From: Cyanobacteria bacterium UBA791
Lineage (GTDB): Bacteria > Cyanobacteriota > Vampirovibrionia > Gastranaerophilales > Gastranaerophilaceae
DNA length: 40,556 nucleotides
Assembly (NCBI GenBank): GCA_002297005.1
Contig: DBIX01000053.1
Location: forward strand, 1,897-42,452
Direction: 5' to 3'
The notes under the pieces were generated by a model, which searched no databases, was not told the origin of the DNA, and was given only the letters and a program-made list of their open reading frames with translations. The first letter of the stretch is position 1. Each line of letters starts with the position of its first letter. The translations under genes and the position numbers were made by a program. Of this stretch, positions 32,861-39,888 are shown in pieces.

Positions 32861-32991
32861 CGACACACAAAACGACACAAAGAGCGACAAACTGCAACGC
32901 TGATTAATAAAGGCATAGAACCTAAAGTGCGACACAAAGAGCGACACAAAAGTTGACAGTCTGATGACAAACAAGCGACAAACTGATGACA
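32861..32991. repeat. Array of nine GACA-containing repeats with 11-12 bp spacing
   Basis: GACA begins at 32862, 32874, 32886, 32931, 32943, 32955, 32966, 32977 and 32988: steps of 12, 12, 45 (about four turns), 12, 12, 11, 11, 11. Most copies extend to GCGACACAAA or GCGACAAACTG. The 413-base stretch 32652-33064 has no convincing gene; besides this array it holds a promoter (32756-32783) and an AT-rich repeat block (33004-33060). Phasing near one helical turn suggests cooperative protein binding on one DNA face, as at iteron origins or activator arrays. Confidence 0.8.
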
Positions 32992-33003
32992 ACAAGTAAA
33001 GAA

Positions 33004-33060
33004 ATAAACAATATAAACAAATAAACAATTATTTATTTATAGGACAAAAAATAAATAATT
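33004..33060. repeat. AT-rich block: three ATAAACAA repeats plus an inverted repeat
   Basis: ATAAACAA at 33004, 33013 and 33021, then AATTATTTAT (33027-33036) facing ATAAATAATT (33051-33060). It adjoins the GACA array and the end of the secreted-protein gene. The layout could be an unwinding element of an origin, or the inverted repeat could act as a weak terminator for the repressor transcript. Confidence 0.55.
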
Positions 33061-33064
33061 TTTA

Positions 33065-33475
33065 CTAATAACTCATAAAATTTTGCAACTGTCTTTGGTT
33101 GTACATCATTTGTTGTTGGTTATACATCATCTGATTTTGATTGTACATTATTTGTTGTTGTAATCTTTGTTGGCGATAAAATTCCGCTTGTTGATCTGAT
33201 ATATCTTGTATATTTCTGTTAATTGATTGCATTTCGTCTAGCATTTGCAGATGTCGAAAATTAGTTTCTTCTAAATCCTTACCTACTTTTATTAAAATTC
33301 GTTCTTTGCAATCATAATCATTACCGCAACTATCAATCGCTTTTTCCCACCAATATTTATATTGTTTAGTTTTCTGTTCCTGTTCTACTTCTTTGTCAAT
33401 ATCGTCAAATAAACCAGCATAAACAGGCATAATAAATGCAGATAAAAACAACAAAGTAATAATAAGCTTTTTCAT
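33065..33475 (-). CDS. Secreted protein with MYNQ repeats, cotranscribed with the repressor
   Basis: 136 residues with a signal peptide (1-20, cleavage VYA|GLF) and a mature start GLFDDIDKEVEQEQK. The middle holds two Cys (SCGNDYDCKER), a likely disulfide loop, and a coiled region; the end has three 7-residue units of the type MYNQ(N/Q)QM encoded by 21-bp repeats (33102-33164). It starts 4 bases after the repressor stop and so would be made in the lysogen. Exported or envelope proteins at this place often give superinfection exclusion or alter the host surface. That role is an inference. No family recognised. Confidence 0.7.
   Translation of the reverse strand: MKKLIITLLFLSAFIMPVYAGLFDDIDKEVEQEQKTKQYKYWWEKAIDSCGNDYDCKERILIKVGKDLEETNFRHLQMLDEMQSINRNIQDISDQQAEFYRQQRLQQQIMYNQNQMMYNQQQMMYNQRQLQNFMSY
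33102..33164. repeat. Three tandem 21-bp repeats in the secreted-protein gene
   Basis: Units start at 33102, 33123 and 33144 (TACATCATTTGTTGTTGGTT type). They encode MYNQ(N/Q/R)Q units and could vary in number by slippage. Confidence 0.75.
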
Positions 33476-33479
33476 TATA

Positions 33480-34127
33480 CTATAATCTCACTCTTGGAAC
33501 TATACGACCGACAACTTTAACATATTCCCCTGGTTCAATATAAAATGGGTCATAATCAGGATTTAATGAAATGCATTTTATACGCTTGCCGATTACGTTT
33601 ATTTCTTTCATAAAGCACTCATCACCATAAACGAATGCGAATATATAACCATCCATAAATTCGTTTATTGATTTATCAACAATAACTCTATCACCGTGTC
33701 TATATTCAGGCGACATACTATTTCCTGAAACATTTACAATTTCACAGTTTGCAGGGTTAATTTTTATACCTCTGTCAGAGATAAGCAACTTAGAGTCTAT
33801 ACTTAATGTTTCGGCTGGTTCTTCGCTGTCATTAATCATCCCATAACCAGCCGATAAATAAGACTCAGGACGGTAGGTTATGTTTACAACATCTGCTGTA
33901 TGTTGAGATAATCTGTTAAATATTGGCTCACTTATTCCAAATGAACTGAACGGAACTTTGAAGTATTTTGCAATTTTGCATACTTCTTCAAGTGAATAGT
34001 TACTGTTTCTTGAAGCTCTGTTACCAATTCTATTAACTGTAACATTAATAGCTTCTGCTAGTTCTCTTTGTTTTGGTTTTTCGCCTATTAAGTTTTGTAA
34101 AGTGTCAATAATCGCATTATGTTTCAT
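33480..34127 (-). CDS. CI/LexA-like repressor with S24 autocleavage domain
   Basis: 215 residues. The N-terminal helix-turn-helix (about 15-60: KQRELAEAINVTVNRIGNRA..., SLEEVCKIAKYFKVPF) is followed by an S24 peptidase domain with the nucleophile Ser137 (GNSMSPEYRHGD) and the general base Lys174 (CFMKEI). Ala93-Gly94 (SAGYG) lies in the linker where such repressors cut themselves after RecA activation, so induction by DNA damage is likely. It is read from the divergent promoter at 34151-34159, overlapping its operator region (34186-34216), and is followed by the secreted-protein gene. It maintains lysogeny by shutting the early promoter. Confidence 0.92.
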   Translation of the reverse strand: MKHNAIIDTLQNLIGEKPKQRELAEAINVTVNRIGNRASRNSNYSLEEVCKIAKYFKVPFSSFGISEPIFNRLSQHTADVVNITYRPESYLSAGYGMINDSEEPAETLSIDSKLLISDRGIKINPANCEIVNVSGNSMSPEYRHGDRVIVDKSINEFMDGYIFAFVYGDECFMKEINVIGKRIKCISLNPDYDPFYIEPGEYVKVVGRIVPRVRL

Positions 34128-34150
34128 TTTTACATCCTTTTTATATCGTA

Positions 34151-34159
34151 TTATAACAA
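34151..34159 (-). promoter_or_regulatory. Extended -10 promoter of the repressor gene
   Basis: Minus strand TGTTATAAT (34159-34151): a perfect TATAAT with the extended TG. No good -35 is seen. Start of transcription near 34144, a leader of about 17 bases, then AAAGGATG before the ATG at 34127. Confidence 0.6.
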
Positions 34160-34177
34160 AATTTCTCTCTTAAGTAT

Positions 34178-34205
34178 TGCGTTTTTATATCATCTGTGAT
34201 ATACT
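34178..34205 (+). promoter_or_regulatory. Early (lytic) promoter
   Basis: TTGCGT (34178-34183), 16 bases, TATACT (34200-34205). The start would be near 34212. Two operators overlap its spacer, -10 and start site, so the bound repressor would block it directly. Confidence 0.65.
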
Positions 34206-34216
34206 TAGGTATATCA
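34186..34216. promoter_or_regulatory. Overlapping repressor operators (three TGATATA half-sites)
   Basis: TATATCA-TCTG-TGATATA (34186-34203) and TGATATAC-TTAG-GTATATCA (34197-34216) are perfect inverted repeats, each with a 4-base centre, that share the middle half-site. Their centres are 12 bp apart. They lie between the divergent repressor and early promoters and overlap the early -10. Likely bound by the repressor at 33480-34127 and perhaps by the ribbon-helix-helix protein. Confidence 0.75.
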
Positions 34217-34249
34217 AGTAATTACCAAACAATCACAGGGGGTGATTAA

Positions 34250-34402
34250 ATGGCAGGACATTGTCCAATCATACAAGTTAAACTTCTTACACCAGAACAA
34301 GAGCAAATGAAAAACTACTTACTTGGTCGTGGATATAAGCTAAGTGTCTTGATGAGAAACTATCTTATTAAATTGTATAATGATGAACTTGCTAAAGCAT
34401 AG
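34250..34402 (+). CDS. Small ribbon-helix-helix DNA-binding protein (cro position)
   Basis: 50 residues, ATG with a strong GGGGGTG site 6 bases before. A strand-like segment (IIQVKLL) is followed by helix 1 (TPEQEQMKNYLLGRG) and helix 2 (KLSVLMRNYLIKLYNDEL), the layout of an Arc/CopG ribbon-helix-helix. It is the first gene after the early promoter, where lambda has cro, so it probably competes with the repressor or turns early transcription down. No biochemical evidence exists here. Confidence 0.65.
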   Translation: MAGHCPIIQVKLLTPEQEQMKNYLLGRGYKLSVLMRNYLIKLYNDELAKA

Positions 34403-34505
34403 TTCATAGGTGCATATACATTATTACGGAAAATATCTCAATTTTCAACCCTTATGGGTTTATTTGTTATACAAAAATTCACAATTTACGTCAGGAGCAA
34501 ACAAA

Positions 34506-34727
34506 ATGAACAAAAATCAAAGACAAAAAATTAGAGAAGACTCAATAAAAAAAATGTATCAAGTTCAAATGGATTACTACAAAAGTAAAATGACTGATTA
34601 TTATGAGGTCATAACACAAGGTAAACCGTCTATTCCACCTTTTGAACTTGCTAAAAAATTTGTTAGCGAATACGAAAAAAACGGCAGATTTAATAAATAC
34701 GGCGACCTAATAAAGGGGGTGATTTAA
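34506..34727 (+). CDS. Small unknown early protein
   Basis: 73 residues from the ATG at 34506 (MNKNQRQKIREDSIKKMYQV...). This start is preferred over upstream in-frame options because CAGGAG lies 7 bases before it, while the upstream stretch reads as intergenic sequence. The protein is basic and helical, Tyr/Lys-rich, with a short Pro-rich turn (KPSIPPFELAKKFV). The stop overlaps the next ATG as TAATG. Function unknown; early position suggests an accessory replication or host-takeover role. Confidence 0.65.
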   Translation: MNKNQRQKIREDSIKKMYQVQMDYYKSKMTDYYEVITQGKPSIPPFELAKKFVSEYEKNGRFNKYGDLIKGVI

Positions 34728-35056
34728 TGAGTTGGTACGAATTTAATTCAAATTTAACACAATTAAGTATTGTACTTCATTACAAAGATACATCTTATCA
34801 AATAACCCCAGGGGTAACAGTTCCTGAATGTAATCAGTCAGTAATCGACATTGATATTGATTCAAATGACATAGTTACTTCAATGACTCATTATAACGAT
34901 TTTGGGGCGGAAGAAGAATTTAACTCAGTTAAAGATTTACTAGATTACATCCAAGACAACTGGGAAGAAGTATTAGATAACGAATTAAACTCTCTTAGAG
35001 AACTTATTCAGGAATTAGACTTTAGTAAAGTATTTAAAACAAGAAAGGTAGCATAA
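34727..35056 (+). CDS. Unknown acidic early protein
   Basis: 109 residues. An N-terminal beta-rich half (MSWYEFNSNLTQLSIVLHYK..., VIDIDIDSNDIVTSM) is followed by an acidic helical half (SVKDLLDYIQDNWEEVLDNE). Coupled to the preceding gene by TAATG and ending one base before the exonuclease gene. The acidic surface would allow a DNA-mimic role, but nothing specific supports this. No family recognised. Confidence 0.6.
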   Translation: MSWYEFNSNLTQLSIVLHYKDTSYQITPGVTVPECNQSVIDIDIDSNDIVTSMTHYNDFGAEEEFNSVKDLLDYIQDNWEEVLDNELNSLRELIQELDFSKVFKTRKVA

Positions 35057-35057
35057 A

Positions 35058-36014
35058 ATGGCAACACAAACAATAACAAATGACGTAACTCAAAATAGAC
35101 AGTTGTATATCGGTGGTTCTGATATTTCAGTTGTAATGGGTGCGAACCGTTGGAAAACTCCATTTAGATTATGGTGTGAAAAAACAGGCAAGCTTCCACA
35201 ACCTGATTTATCAGATAATATGGCAGTTCGTTTAGGTAACGCTTTAGAGCAAACAGTAGCAGATTTATTTACCGAAGAAACAGGTAAAATTGTAAGACGT
35301 GCTCCCAAGGCTTATATAGGTGAAAAACCTTATATGGTTGCTCACATTGATAGATTAATTCAGGGCGAAGCAGACGAGCTTCTTGAGTGTAAAACTTGCT
35401 CAGCTTTCAAAGCGGACGAATGGGCGGACGGCGATATTCCGCAAGAATATATCTACCAAGTAATGTGGTATTTAGGCATTACAGGGAAAAAGACAGGCTA
35501 TATTGCGGTATTAATCGGTAATCAGGCATTTAAATATAGACAAATTACATTTGATTCTGAATTGTTCGATTTAATGAAACAGTCAGCTGAGGAATTTTGG
35601 AACTTAGTACAAAATGATATTCCACCAGCTCTAATGTCGGCAGACGATGAAACTCTCAAATTACTTCATAAAGACGTAACAGAAAACTACATTGAGCTTT
35701 ATCCTGATAACCAAGAAAAAACAAACGCTATGATGTTATTCGAAGAAGCTGTAGCAAGACGACAATCATTATCAGAAGAAATTAAAGAAGCTCAAAAAGA
35801 AAAATCCTTAGTTGAAGCTCAAATAAAAGACGTTATCAAAAATAATGAGGGTATTAAAACCGCTAAATATATCGTAACTTGGAAGCTAAGAAAATCTGCT
35901 CCAACTTACGATAAAGAAGCAATGATTTTAGACGGTTGCTTTGACAAATACGCAGTTCAGCACGAATCTAGAGTTTTGACAGTTAAAACAAACAAAGAAT
36001 TCCAAGTAGCATAG
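35058..36014 (+). CDS. YqaJ-type viral recombinase exonuclease
   Basis: 318 residues. The start YIGGSDISVVMGANRWKTPF is the standard YqaJ/lambda-exonuclease N-terminal signature. Catalytic positions of the restriction-endonuclease-like fold are visible: Glu64 (GNALE), Asp98 (VAHIDRL), Glu110 and Lys112 (LLECKT), Gln134 (YQVMWYLG). A C-terminal coiled part (about 225-265) follows. It degrades the 5' strand of double-stranded ends and hands 3' single strands to the annealing protein encoded next (36033-36788). Good ribosome site AAAGG. It is the first gene of the recombination module. Confidence 0.9.
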   Translation: MATQTITNDVTQNRQLYIGGSDISVVMGANRWKTPFRLWCEKTGKLPQPDLSDNMAVRLGNALEQTVADLFTEETGKIVRRAPKAYIGEKPYMVAHIDRLIQGEADELLECKTCSAFKADEWADGDIPQEYIYQVMWYLGITGKKTGYIAVLIGNQAFKYRQITFDSELFDLMKQSAEEFWNLVQNDIPPALMSADDETLKLLHKDVTENYIELYPDNQEKTNAMMLFEEAVARRQSLSEEIKEAQKEKSLVEAQIKDVIKNNEGIKTAKYIVTWKLRKSAPTYDKEAMILDGCFDKYAVQHESRVLTVKTNKEFQVA

Positions 36015-36032
36015 TAATAAAAGGAGTAAAAA

Positions 36033-36788
36033 ATGACACAAAATTATATTGATACAGCATTAACAATAGTTAATTCAAACGCTGACGAAGTTGCAAATCA
36101 GGTTAAAAAAGTTAAGATTTTGCAAGGCATTATAAAAAAGGTTCTTACACAAGGACACGATTTTGGGACTATTCCAGGTTGTGGCAATAAACCAACTTTA
36201 TTGAAACCAGGTGCAGAAAAAATCCTTACAGCTTTTGGCTTGCAAAGTTCTTATGAACTTGTTAAATCAACTGAAGATTTTAACGGTAATGGCTTTTTTG
36301 CGTACACCGTAAAATGCATTATATATTCAGGTGGTAATCCTATTACAGAGGGCTTAGGACACGCAAATTCTAAGGAGAATAAATGGGCTTGGAAATGGGT
36401 CAAGGAAATTGATGTTCCAAGTGATTTAGCAAAAGAAAACTTATTAACAAAAAAAGATAAATGGGAAAAAACTCTATATCGTATCCCTGAAGATTGCAAC
36501 TCTAAAGCTAACACAATTTTAAAAATGGCAAAAAAACGTGCTCAAGTAGATGCGGTGTTATCTGTTGCAAGTTTGTCAGAAATTTTCACGCAAGATTTCG
36601 ACGATTTACCACAAGACGACAATCCAACACAAAATGCAGTTGACGAAGCTAAACAAAAAGCAAAAGAAAACGCTACAAAATTCGTATGTTCGAGATGTGG
36701 CGAAACAATTAATGCAACTGTAAATGATTATTCGATTAAAAAGTTTGGCAAACCATTATGTATGAACTGCCAAAAGGAAGAAAATTAA
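36033..36788 (+). CDS. Putative single-strand annealing protein with C-terminal zinc ribbon
   Basis: 251 residues. The N-terminal and central part contains GTIPGCGNKPTLLKPGAEKI and NTILKMAKKRAQVDAVL, a pattern found in phage recombination proteins encoded next to YqaJ exonucleases; I take it as a Rad52/Erf-like annealing protein, but the family assignment is by context and pattern. The last 35 residues form a zinc ribbon with two Cys pairs (CSRCG ... CMNCQ). It lies between exonuclease and SSB. A dedicated annealing role during replication and recombination is likely. Confidence 0.6.
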   Translation: MTQNYIDTALTIVNSNADEVANQVKKVKILQGIIKKVLTQGHDFGTIPGCGNKPTLLKPGAEKILTAFGLQSSYELVKSTEDFNGNGFFAYTVKCIIYSGGNPITEGLGHANSKENKWAWKWVKEIDVPSDLAKENLLTKKDKWEKTLYRIPEDCNSKANTILKMAKKRAQVDAVLSVASLSEIFTQDFDDLPQDDNPTQNAVDEAKQKAKENATKFVCSRCGETINATVNDYSIKKFGKPLCMNCQKEEN

Positions 36789-36802
36789 AGGAGTTGTAAA
36801 AA

Positions 36803-37156
36803 GTGGGACTAGAACAAAATAATTTTAAATTAATAGGTCGTGTCGGTCATATTGATACGGAGTACAAAGATTCAGGCACGGTTATTACAACAATTTCGCT
36901 TGGTGTTAAAAATATAAAGGGTGAATATAATAACTTTTTTATAAAATTCTTTAACACTAAAAAAAATGAAACAGCCGTTAAAATGGCTGACGAAATAATC
37001 GAGGGCGACTATATTCAAGCTAGCGGTATTTTAGCTATATCAAAATTCAAGCCAGTAGGAACAGAAAAAAATGTTTATAAAACAGAACTAATCGGTCTTG
37101 ATTATAAAAAAGTCACTTTTGACAAAGGCTTAAAAGTTTGGGTCGAAGCTAAGTAA
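36803..37156 (+). CDS. Single-stranded DNA-binding protein (OB fold)
   Basis: 117 residues, GTG start with AAAGGAG 8 or so bases upstream. NNFKLIGRVGHIDTEYKDSG, then VITTISLGVKN, NNFFIKFFNTKKNETAVKMA and GDYIQASGILAISKFK follow the SSB OB-fold order of strands. The acidic C-terminal tail of bacterial SSB is absent, so contacts to host partners may be lost. It completes the exonuclease, annealing protein, SSB module. Confidence 0.82.
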   Translation: MGLEQNNFKLIGRVGHIDTEYKDSGTVITTISLGVKNIKGEYNNFFIKFFNTKKNETAVKMADEIIEGDYIQASGILAISKFKPVGTEKNVYKTELIGLDYKKVTFDKGLKVWVEAK

Positions 37157-37168
37157 AGGACATATCTT

Positions 37169-38026
37169 GTGAATGGTAACAATAACGGCTTTATTTTGCT
37201 TTATCGTGGTCTAACCAGCTGGGAGTGGTACACGGATATTAATACTAAAACTCTTTTTATCCATTGTCTTTTAAGAGCAAACTATGAGGGCGAAGAGTGG
37301 AAAGGTATATATATTAATCGTGGCTCTTTCGTAACGTCGTTAGAAAGCTTAGCAAGCGAAACAGGTTTAACAGTTAGACAAGTTCGCACGTCTTTAGACA
37401 AATTAAAGCGTAAACGCAGAAATGGTGAAAGTGAACTAACAGTTATGAGTAATCGTAAATTTACATTTATTACAGTAAACAATTACGAGAAATTTCAATC
37501 TCAAGCAAAAAAGGAACAATCTCAAACATCATTTGGAGCTTCTGAAGAGCTACCAAAAGACACAGGCAAAAAGTTTAGTCCTGATTCTGTAGAGGTTATG
37601 GAGTTTTGCAAAGATTACAAAGAACTTAAAAACCCAGCTTTCAGGGCGAGCTTTAAAAATAAAGTTAGTATTTGCGAAACTCTTAATCAAGAGGGTTGTT
37701 ATGACAAAGAATATTGGGCAACGATATTTAAACGTTCTACGCTCGGCTGGAAATATTCAAATGGTGATATTGTACCAATCACTCTCGATAAAATGCTAGA
37801 AAATCACAGTTTAATTTATAGTGGTGAAATAAAATTAGCGAAACCTAAATCTTTAGGAGCTACTCCAAAGACATTTAAAGTTGATGAACTCTCTGAAGAA
37901 GAAAAACAAGAAACGAATACAGCTTTTAAAGAGTTTCAAAAACGAATGGGAGCAACATTTAGTAATAATTTAAAGGGTATCAGTTATGGAGCAAACACAA
38001 TTAAACCTATTCGAAAACACAAATGA
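37169..38026 (+). CDS. Phage replication initiator / replisome organiser-like protein
   Basis: 285 residues, GTG start with AAAGGAC upstream. The N-terminal 110 residues form a winged-helix domain typical of phage replisome organisers (FILLYRGLTSWEWYTDINTK..., then GSFVTSLESLASETGLTVRQ, VRTSLDKLKRK, FTFITVNNYEKF). A linker (about 112-135) precedes a C-terminal helical region. Such proteins bind the phage origin and bring in helicase or loader. Its origin could lie within its own gene or at the GACA array (32861-32991). The end overlaps the next gene by 41 bases. Confidence 0.7.
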   Translation: MNGNNNGFILLYRGLTSWEWYTDINTKTLFIHCLLRANYEGEEWKGIYINRGSFVTSLESLASETGLTVRQVRTSLDKLKRKRRNGESELTVMSNRKFTFITVNNYEKFQSQAKKEQSQTSFGASEELPKDTGKKFSPDSVEVMEFCKDYKELKNPAFRASFKNKVSICETLNQEGCYDKEYWATIFKRSTLGWKYSNGDIVPITLDKMLENHSLIYSGEIKLAKPKSLGATPKTFKVDELSEEEKQETNTAFKEFQKRMGATFSNNLKGISYGANTIKPIRKHK

Positions 38027-38348
38027 TTGGTTCAATATGCTTCCTGTTTGGAAACAATTAAAAGAACTTACTGAAAGATTTAATATTTATGAACGTCTAA
38101 AAGGTTCTAAACAATATGAGCGGATTTGGTGGCACTTACAGGAGTTCGGACAAATAACAAATATGCAATGCCACGAGCTTTACGGTATTAGACACGCACC
38201 GAGCGTGATTAGGGATATTCGTAAAAAGTTAGCATTAAAAAACGAATGGGAAATCATTAACGAACACAAAAACGGTTGCGATAGATTTGGTAATGCTTGC
38301 ACGTTCGACATTTACAAACTTGTTAAAAGAGGTAAAAGCTGTGCCTAA
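37986..38348 (+). CDS. Winged-helix DNA-binding early protein
   Basis: 120 residues. A helix-turn-helix is visible at about 48-80 (IWWHLQEFGQITNMQCHELY then GIRHAPSVIRDIRKK), followed by a wing-like hairpin (EWEIINEHKNGCDRFGNACT). It starts inside the replication-initiator gene, with an overlap of 41 bases, and ends 8 bases into the next gene. This type of short HTH protein is frequent in gut phage early regions. Possibly a loader or regulator of early transcription. Start supported by AAGGG. Confidence 0.65.
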   Translation: MEQTQLNLFENTNDWFNMLPVWKQLKELTERFNIYERLKGSKQYERIWWHLQEFGQITNMQCHELYGIRHAPSVIRDIRKKLALKNEWEIINEHKNGCDRFGNACTFDIYKLVKRGKSCA

Positions 38349-38679
38349 AAGAACAATGAATCAAGATATAAAAGAATATCCGATTTATGCACTAAATCAG
38401 AGTGGTCGATTAATTAGAATAACTTGGATTAATTCTACAAATGACTACAATCATCAAATTTTGAACTTACATCATTATATCAAAAGGGATAAATATTATA
38501 CGAACCCTAAATGGTATCAGGATAGAGGTATAGAACAAAAATTGATTTTAATGACCATACCAACCCACGAGCAAGTTGAACAAATTGCGGTTAAAAATAT
38601 GTCAGATGAAGAATTTGAGGAACATTACGGCATATCACGTTGGGATTTACTATTCAATAAAAAACATACAAAGTATTAA
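38341..38679 (+). CDS. Possible HNH/His-Me-finger nuclease-like protein
   Basis: 112 residues from the GTG at 38341, chosen because AGAGG lies 8 bases upstream; the frame is open to an ATG at 38287, but that would overlap most of the preceding gene's end. The pattern LNLHHYIKRDKYYTNPKWYQ, then RGIEQKLILMTIPTHEQVEQ resembles HNH-type nucleases without the Cys ligands: a His pair, an Asn-Pro-x-Trp and a distal His. The last part (ISRWDLLFNKKHT) is common to the same small phage proteins. A nuclease role is tentative; key residues would need comparison with solved HNH proteins. Confidence 0.45.
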   Translation: MPKRTMNQDIKEYPIYALNQSGRLIRITWINSTNDYNHQILNLHHYIKRDKYYTNPKWYQDRGIEQKLILMTIPTHEQVEQIAVKNMSDEEFEEHYGISRWDLLFNKKHTKY

Positions 38680-38713
38680 AAATAGATTTTAGAACAAATC
38701 AGAAAGGATAATA

Positions 38714-39244
38714 ATGTCATTAGATTTTACGAAATTTCAACAAACTATCAAGTTTGATTTAATAAAAAACAATAAAGACGTTATGGAAATTCTAGAAAGT
38801 TTTGTGCCGAGTTGCGAGCTTGATCCAAACATAAGAATTGTAAACGTAATTATTGTAGAAAAGGCTAGACTTTTAGAAAAAGTTATTTATGAAAATTTAG
38901 ACCTTGAGGACCTAAAAAGAATCAGCGACATAGTCAATGGCGAATTGGTAAAAAGAGGGGAAACAGAATCTGCGTTGCCTGAGTTGGATATATATAGAGA
39001 ATTTTTTAGACATCCAACTTTAAAAGTTGCAATAACTCACGACACTTTAGATTTTTCGAGATTAAAAGGTAAGCTTACAGTACCTTTTAAAAACATACCT
39101 TTTGAGAGTGAATGTTTTGTGAGTACTAGAGCCCTTAATCAAGAAGACGTAAAAATGTGTTGTATAAAGAGTATAAAAAATGCCATAGGTCACCAAATTA
39201 TGGATTGTTTTGCAATAGAGGAGCAAGAAGAAGATGAGTTATAG
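38714..39244 (+). CDS. Unknown early protein
   Basis: 176 residues, not recognised. Helical N-terminus (FTKFQQTIKFDLIKNNKDVM...), a Glu/Lys-rich middle (about 60-95), then a strand-rich part (TLKVAITHDTLDFSRLKGKL) and a Cys pair (KMCCIKS). The last residues are acidic (EEQEEDEL) and encode the ribosome site of the next gene. GAAAGG 7 bases before the start is convincing. It is probably cytosolic. Confidence 0.65.
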   Translation: MSLDFTKFQQTIKFDLIKNNKDVMEILESFVPSCELDPNIRIVNVIIVEKARLLEKVIYENLDLEDLKRISDIVNGELVKRGETESALPELDIYREFFRHPTLKVAITHDTLDFSRLKGKLTVPFKNIPFESECFVSTRALNQEDVKMCCIKSIKNAIGHQIMDCFAIEEQEEDEL

Positions 39245-39554
39245 AATCGCAGTCAAATGTACAAAGAGCAAACAGGGGTTCTGCTTAAAATGTCAATTCT
39301 GTACAGAGTTGCAAAATAAAAACGTAATCTGTAATGCTCCAAATCGTTGCTTTTATTCGGAATTTTCGCCAATTGAATTTTATTGCAAAGAATTTAGGGG
39401 CTTTGATGAAATTCCTGAAATGGAACAAAAAGAAATGGCTTTGGCTGTTGAAAAGAGTTTCAAAAAAAAAGAATGGGTTAAACACGTAAATAGTTACTAC
39501 CCAAAAACTAAAGCAAAAGAAATACTAAAAGAAACAAAAGACAAATATAAATAG
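39234..39554 (+). CDS. Cys-rich putative zinc-binding early protein
   Basis: 106 residues. Eight Cys fall in the first 53 residues (KCTKSKQGFCLKCQFCTELQ, then VICNAPNRCF and FYCKEF), enough for two zinc sites. The C-terminal half is basic and helical (KKKEWVKHVNSYYPKTKAKE). It overlaps the previous gene by 11 bases, within which GAGGAGC serves as ribosome site. Likely a small nucleic-acid- or protein-binding zinc protein; no specific function. Confidence 0.65.
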   Translation: MSYRIAVKCTKSKQGFCLKCQFCTELQNKNVICNAPNRCFYSEFSPIEFYCKEFRGFDEIPEMEQKEMALAVEKSFKKKEWVKHVNSYYPKTKAKEILKETKDKYK

Positions 39555-39562
39555 AGGTAAAA

Positions 39563-39884
39563 ATGGAAACATCAAGCAGAATTAGGTAGTGATACAACAG
39601 ATAGATTATCTAAACAACTCCAAGCCAAAGAGCAAGAGTGCGAAAAATTAAAAAGCAATAACAAAATTTTACGTGATATGTGGGAAACGGCAGACCACAA
39701 TAATGCCAAACACGTAGTTCAAACTGACAACTACAAACAATCACTTGATGAGATTGAGGGATTAACTGATGTATTTTGCAAAGAATGTAGCGATTATGAA
39801 GAATGCGATTGGGATAAAGAGGGTTGCTATTATTCTATTATTCCTAAGTTAAAAGACATCATCAACAAAGCAAAGGAACAATAA
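39563..39884 (+). pseudogene. Frameshifted early gene (coiled-coil Cys protein)
   Basis: ATG 39563 has a good ribosome site (GAGGT) but runs into TAG after 8 codons. One base downstream in phase a long coherent frame begins: KHQAELGSDTTDRLSKQLQA..., continuing through ATG 39678 to the stop at 39884 (QTDNYKQSLDEIEGLTDVFC, ending LKDIINKAKEQ). This second frame has no ATG, GTG or TTG before 39678. Removing one G at 39566 would join ATG to the long frame and give about 106 residues. The C-terminal YKQxLDEIE...IINKAKEQ type is frequent in gut phages (my recollection). It is either an inactivating frameshift, an assembly error, or a gene now starting at 39678 (68 residues). Confidence 0.65.
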
Positions 39885-39888
39885 ATAA

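Noticed and set aside
32746..32970. Cys/Arg/Leu-rich minus-strand ORFs across the GACA array
   Set aside because: The repetitive CRSLCR/CRFVCR text is simply the translation of the DNA repeats; no good start signal, and the array explains the sequence better.
34440..34465. Hairpin AACCC/GGGTT as early terminator
   Set aside because: Only a 5-bp stem without a proper T-run; could be an attenuator but the evidence is too weak.
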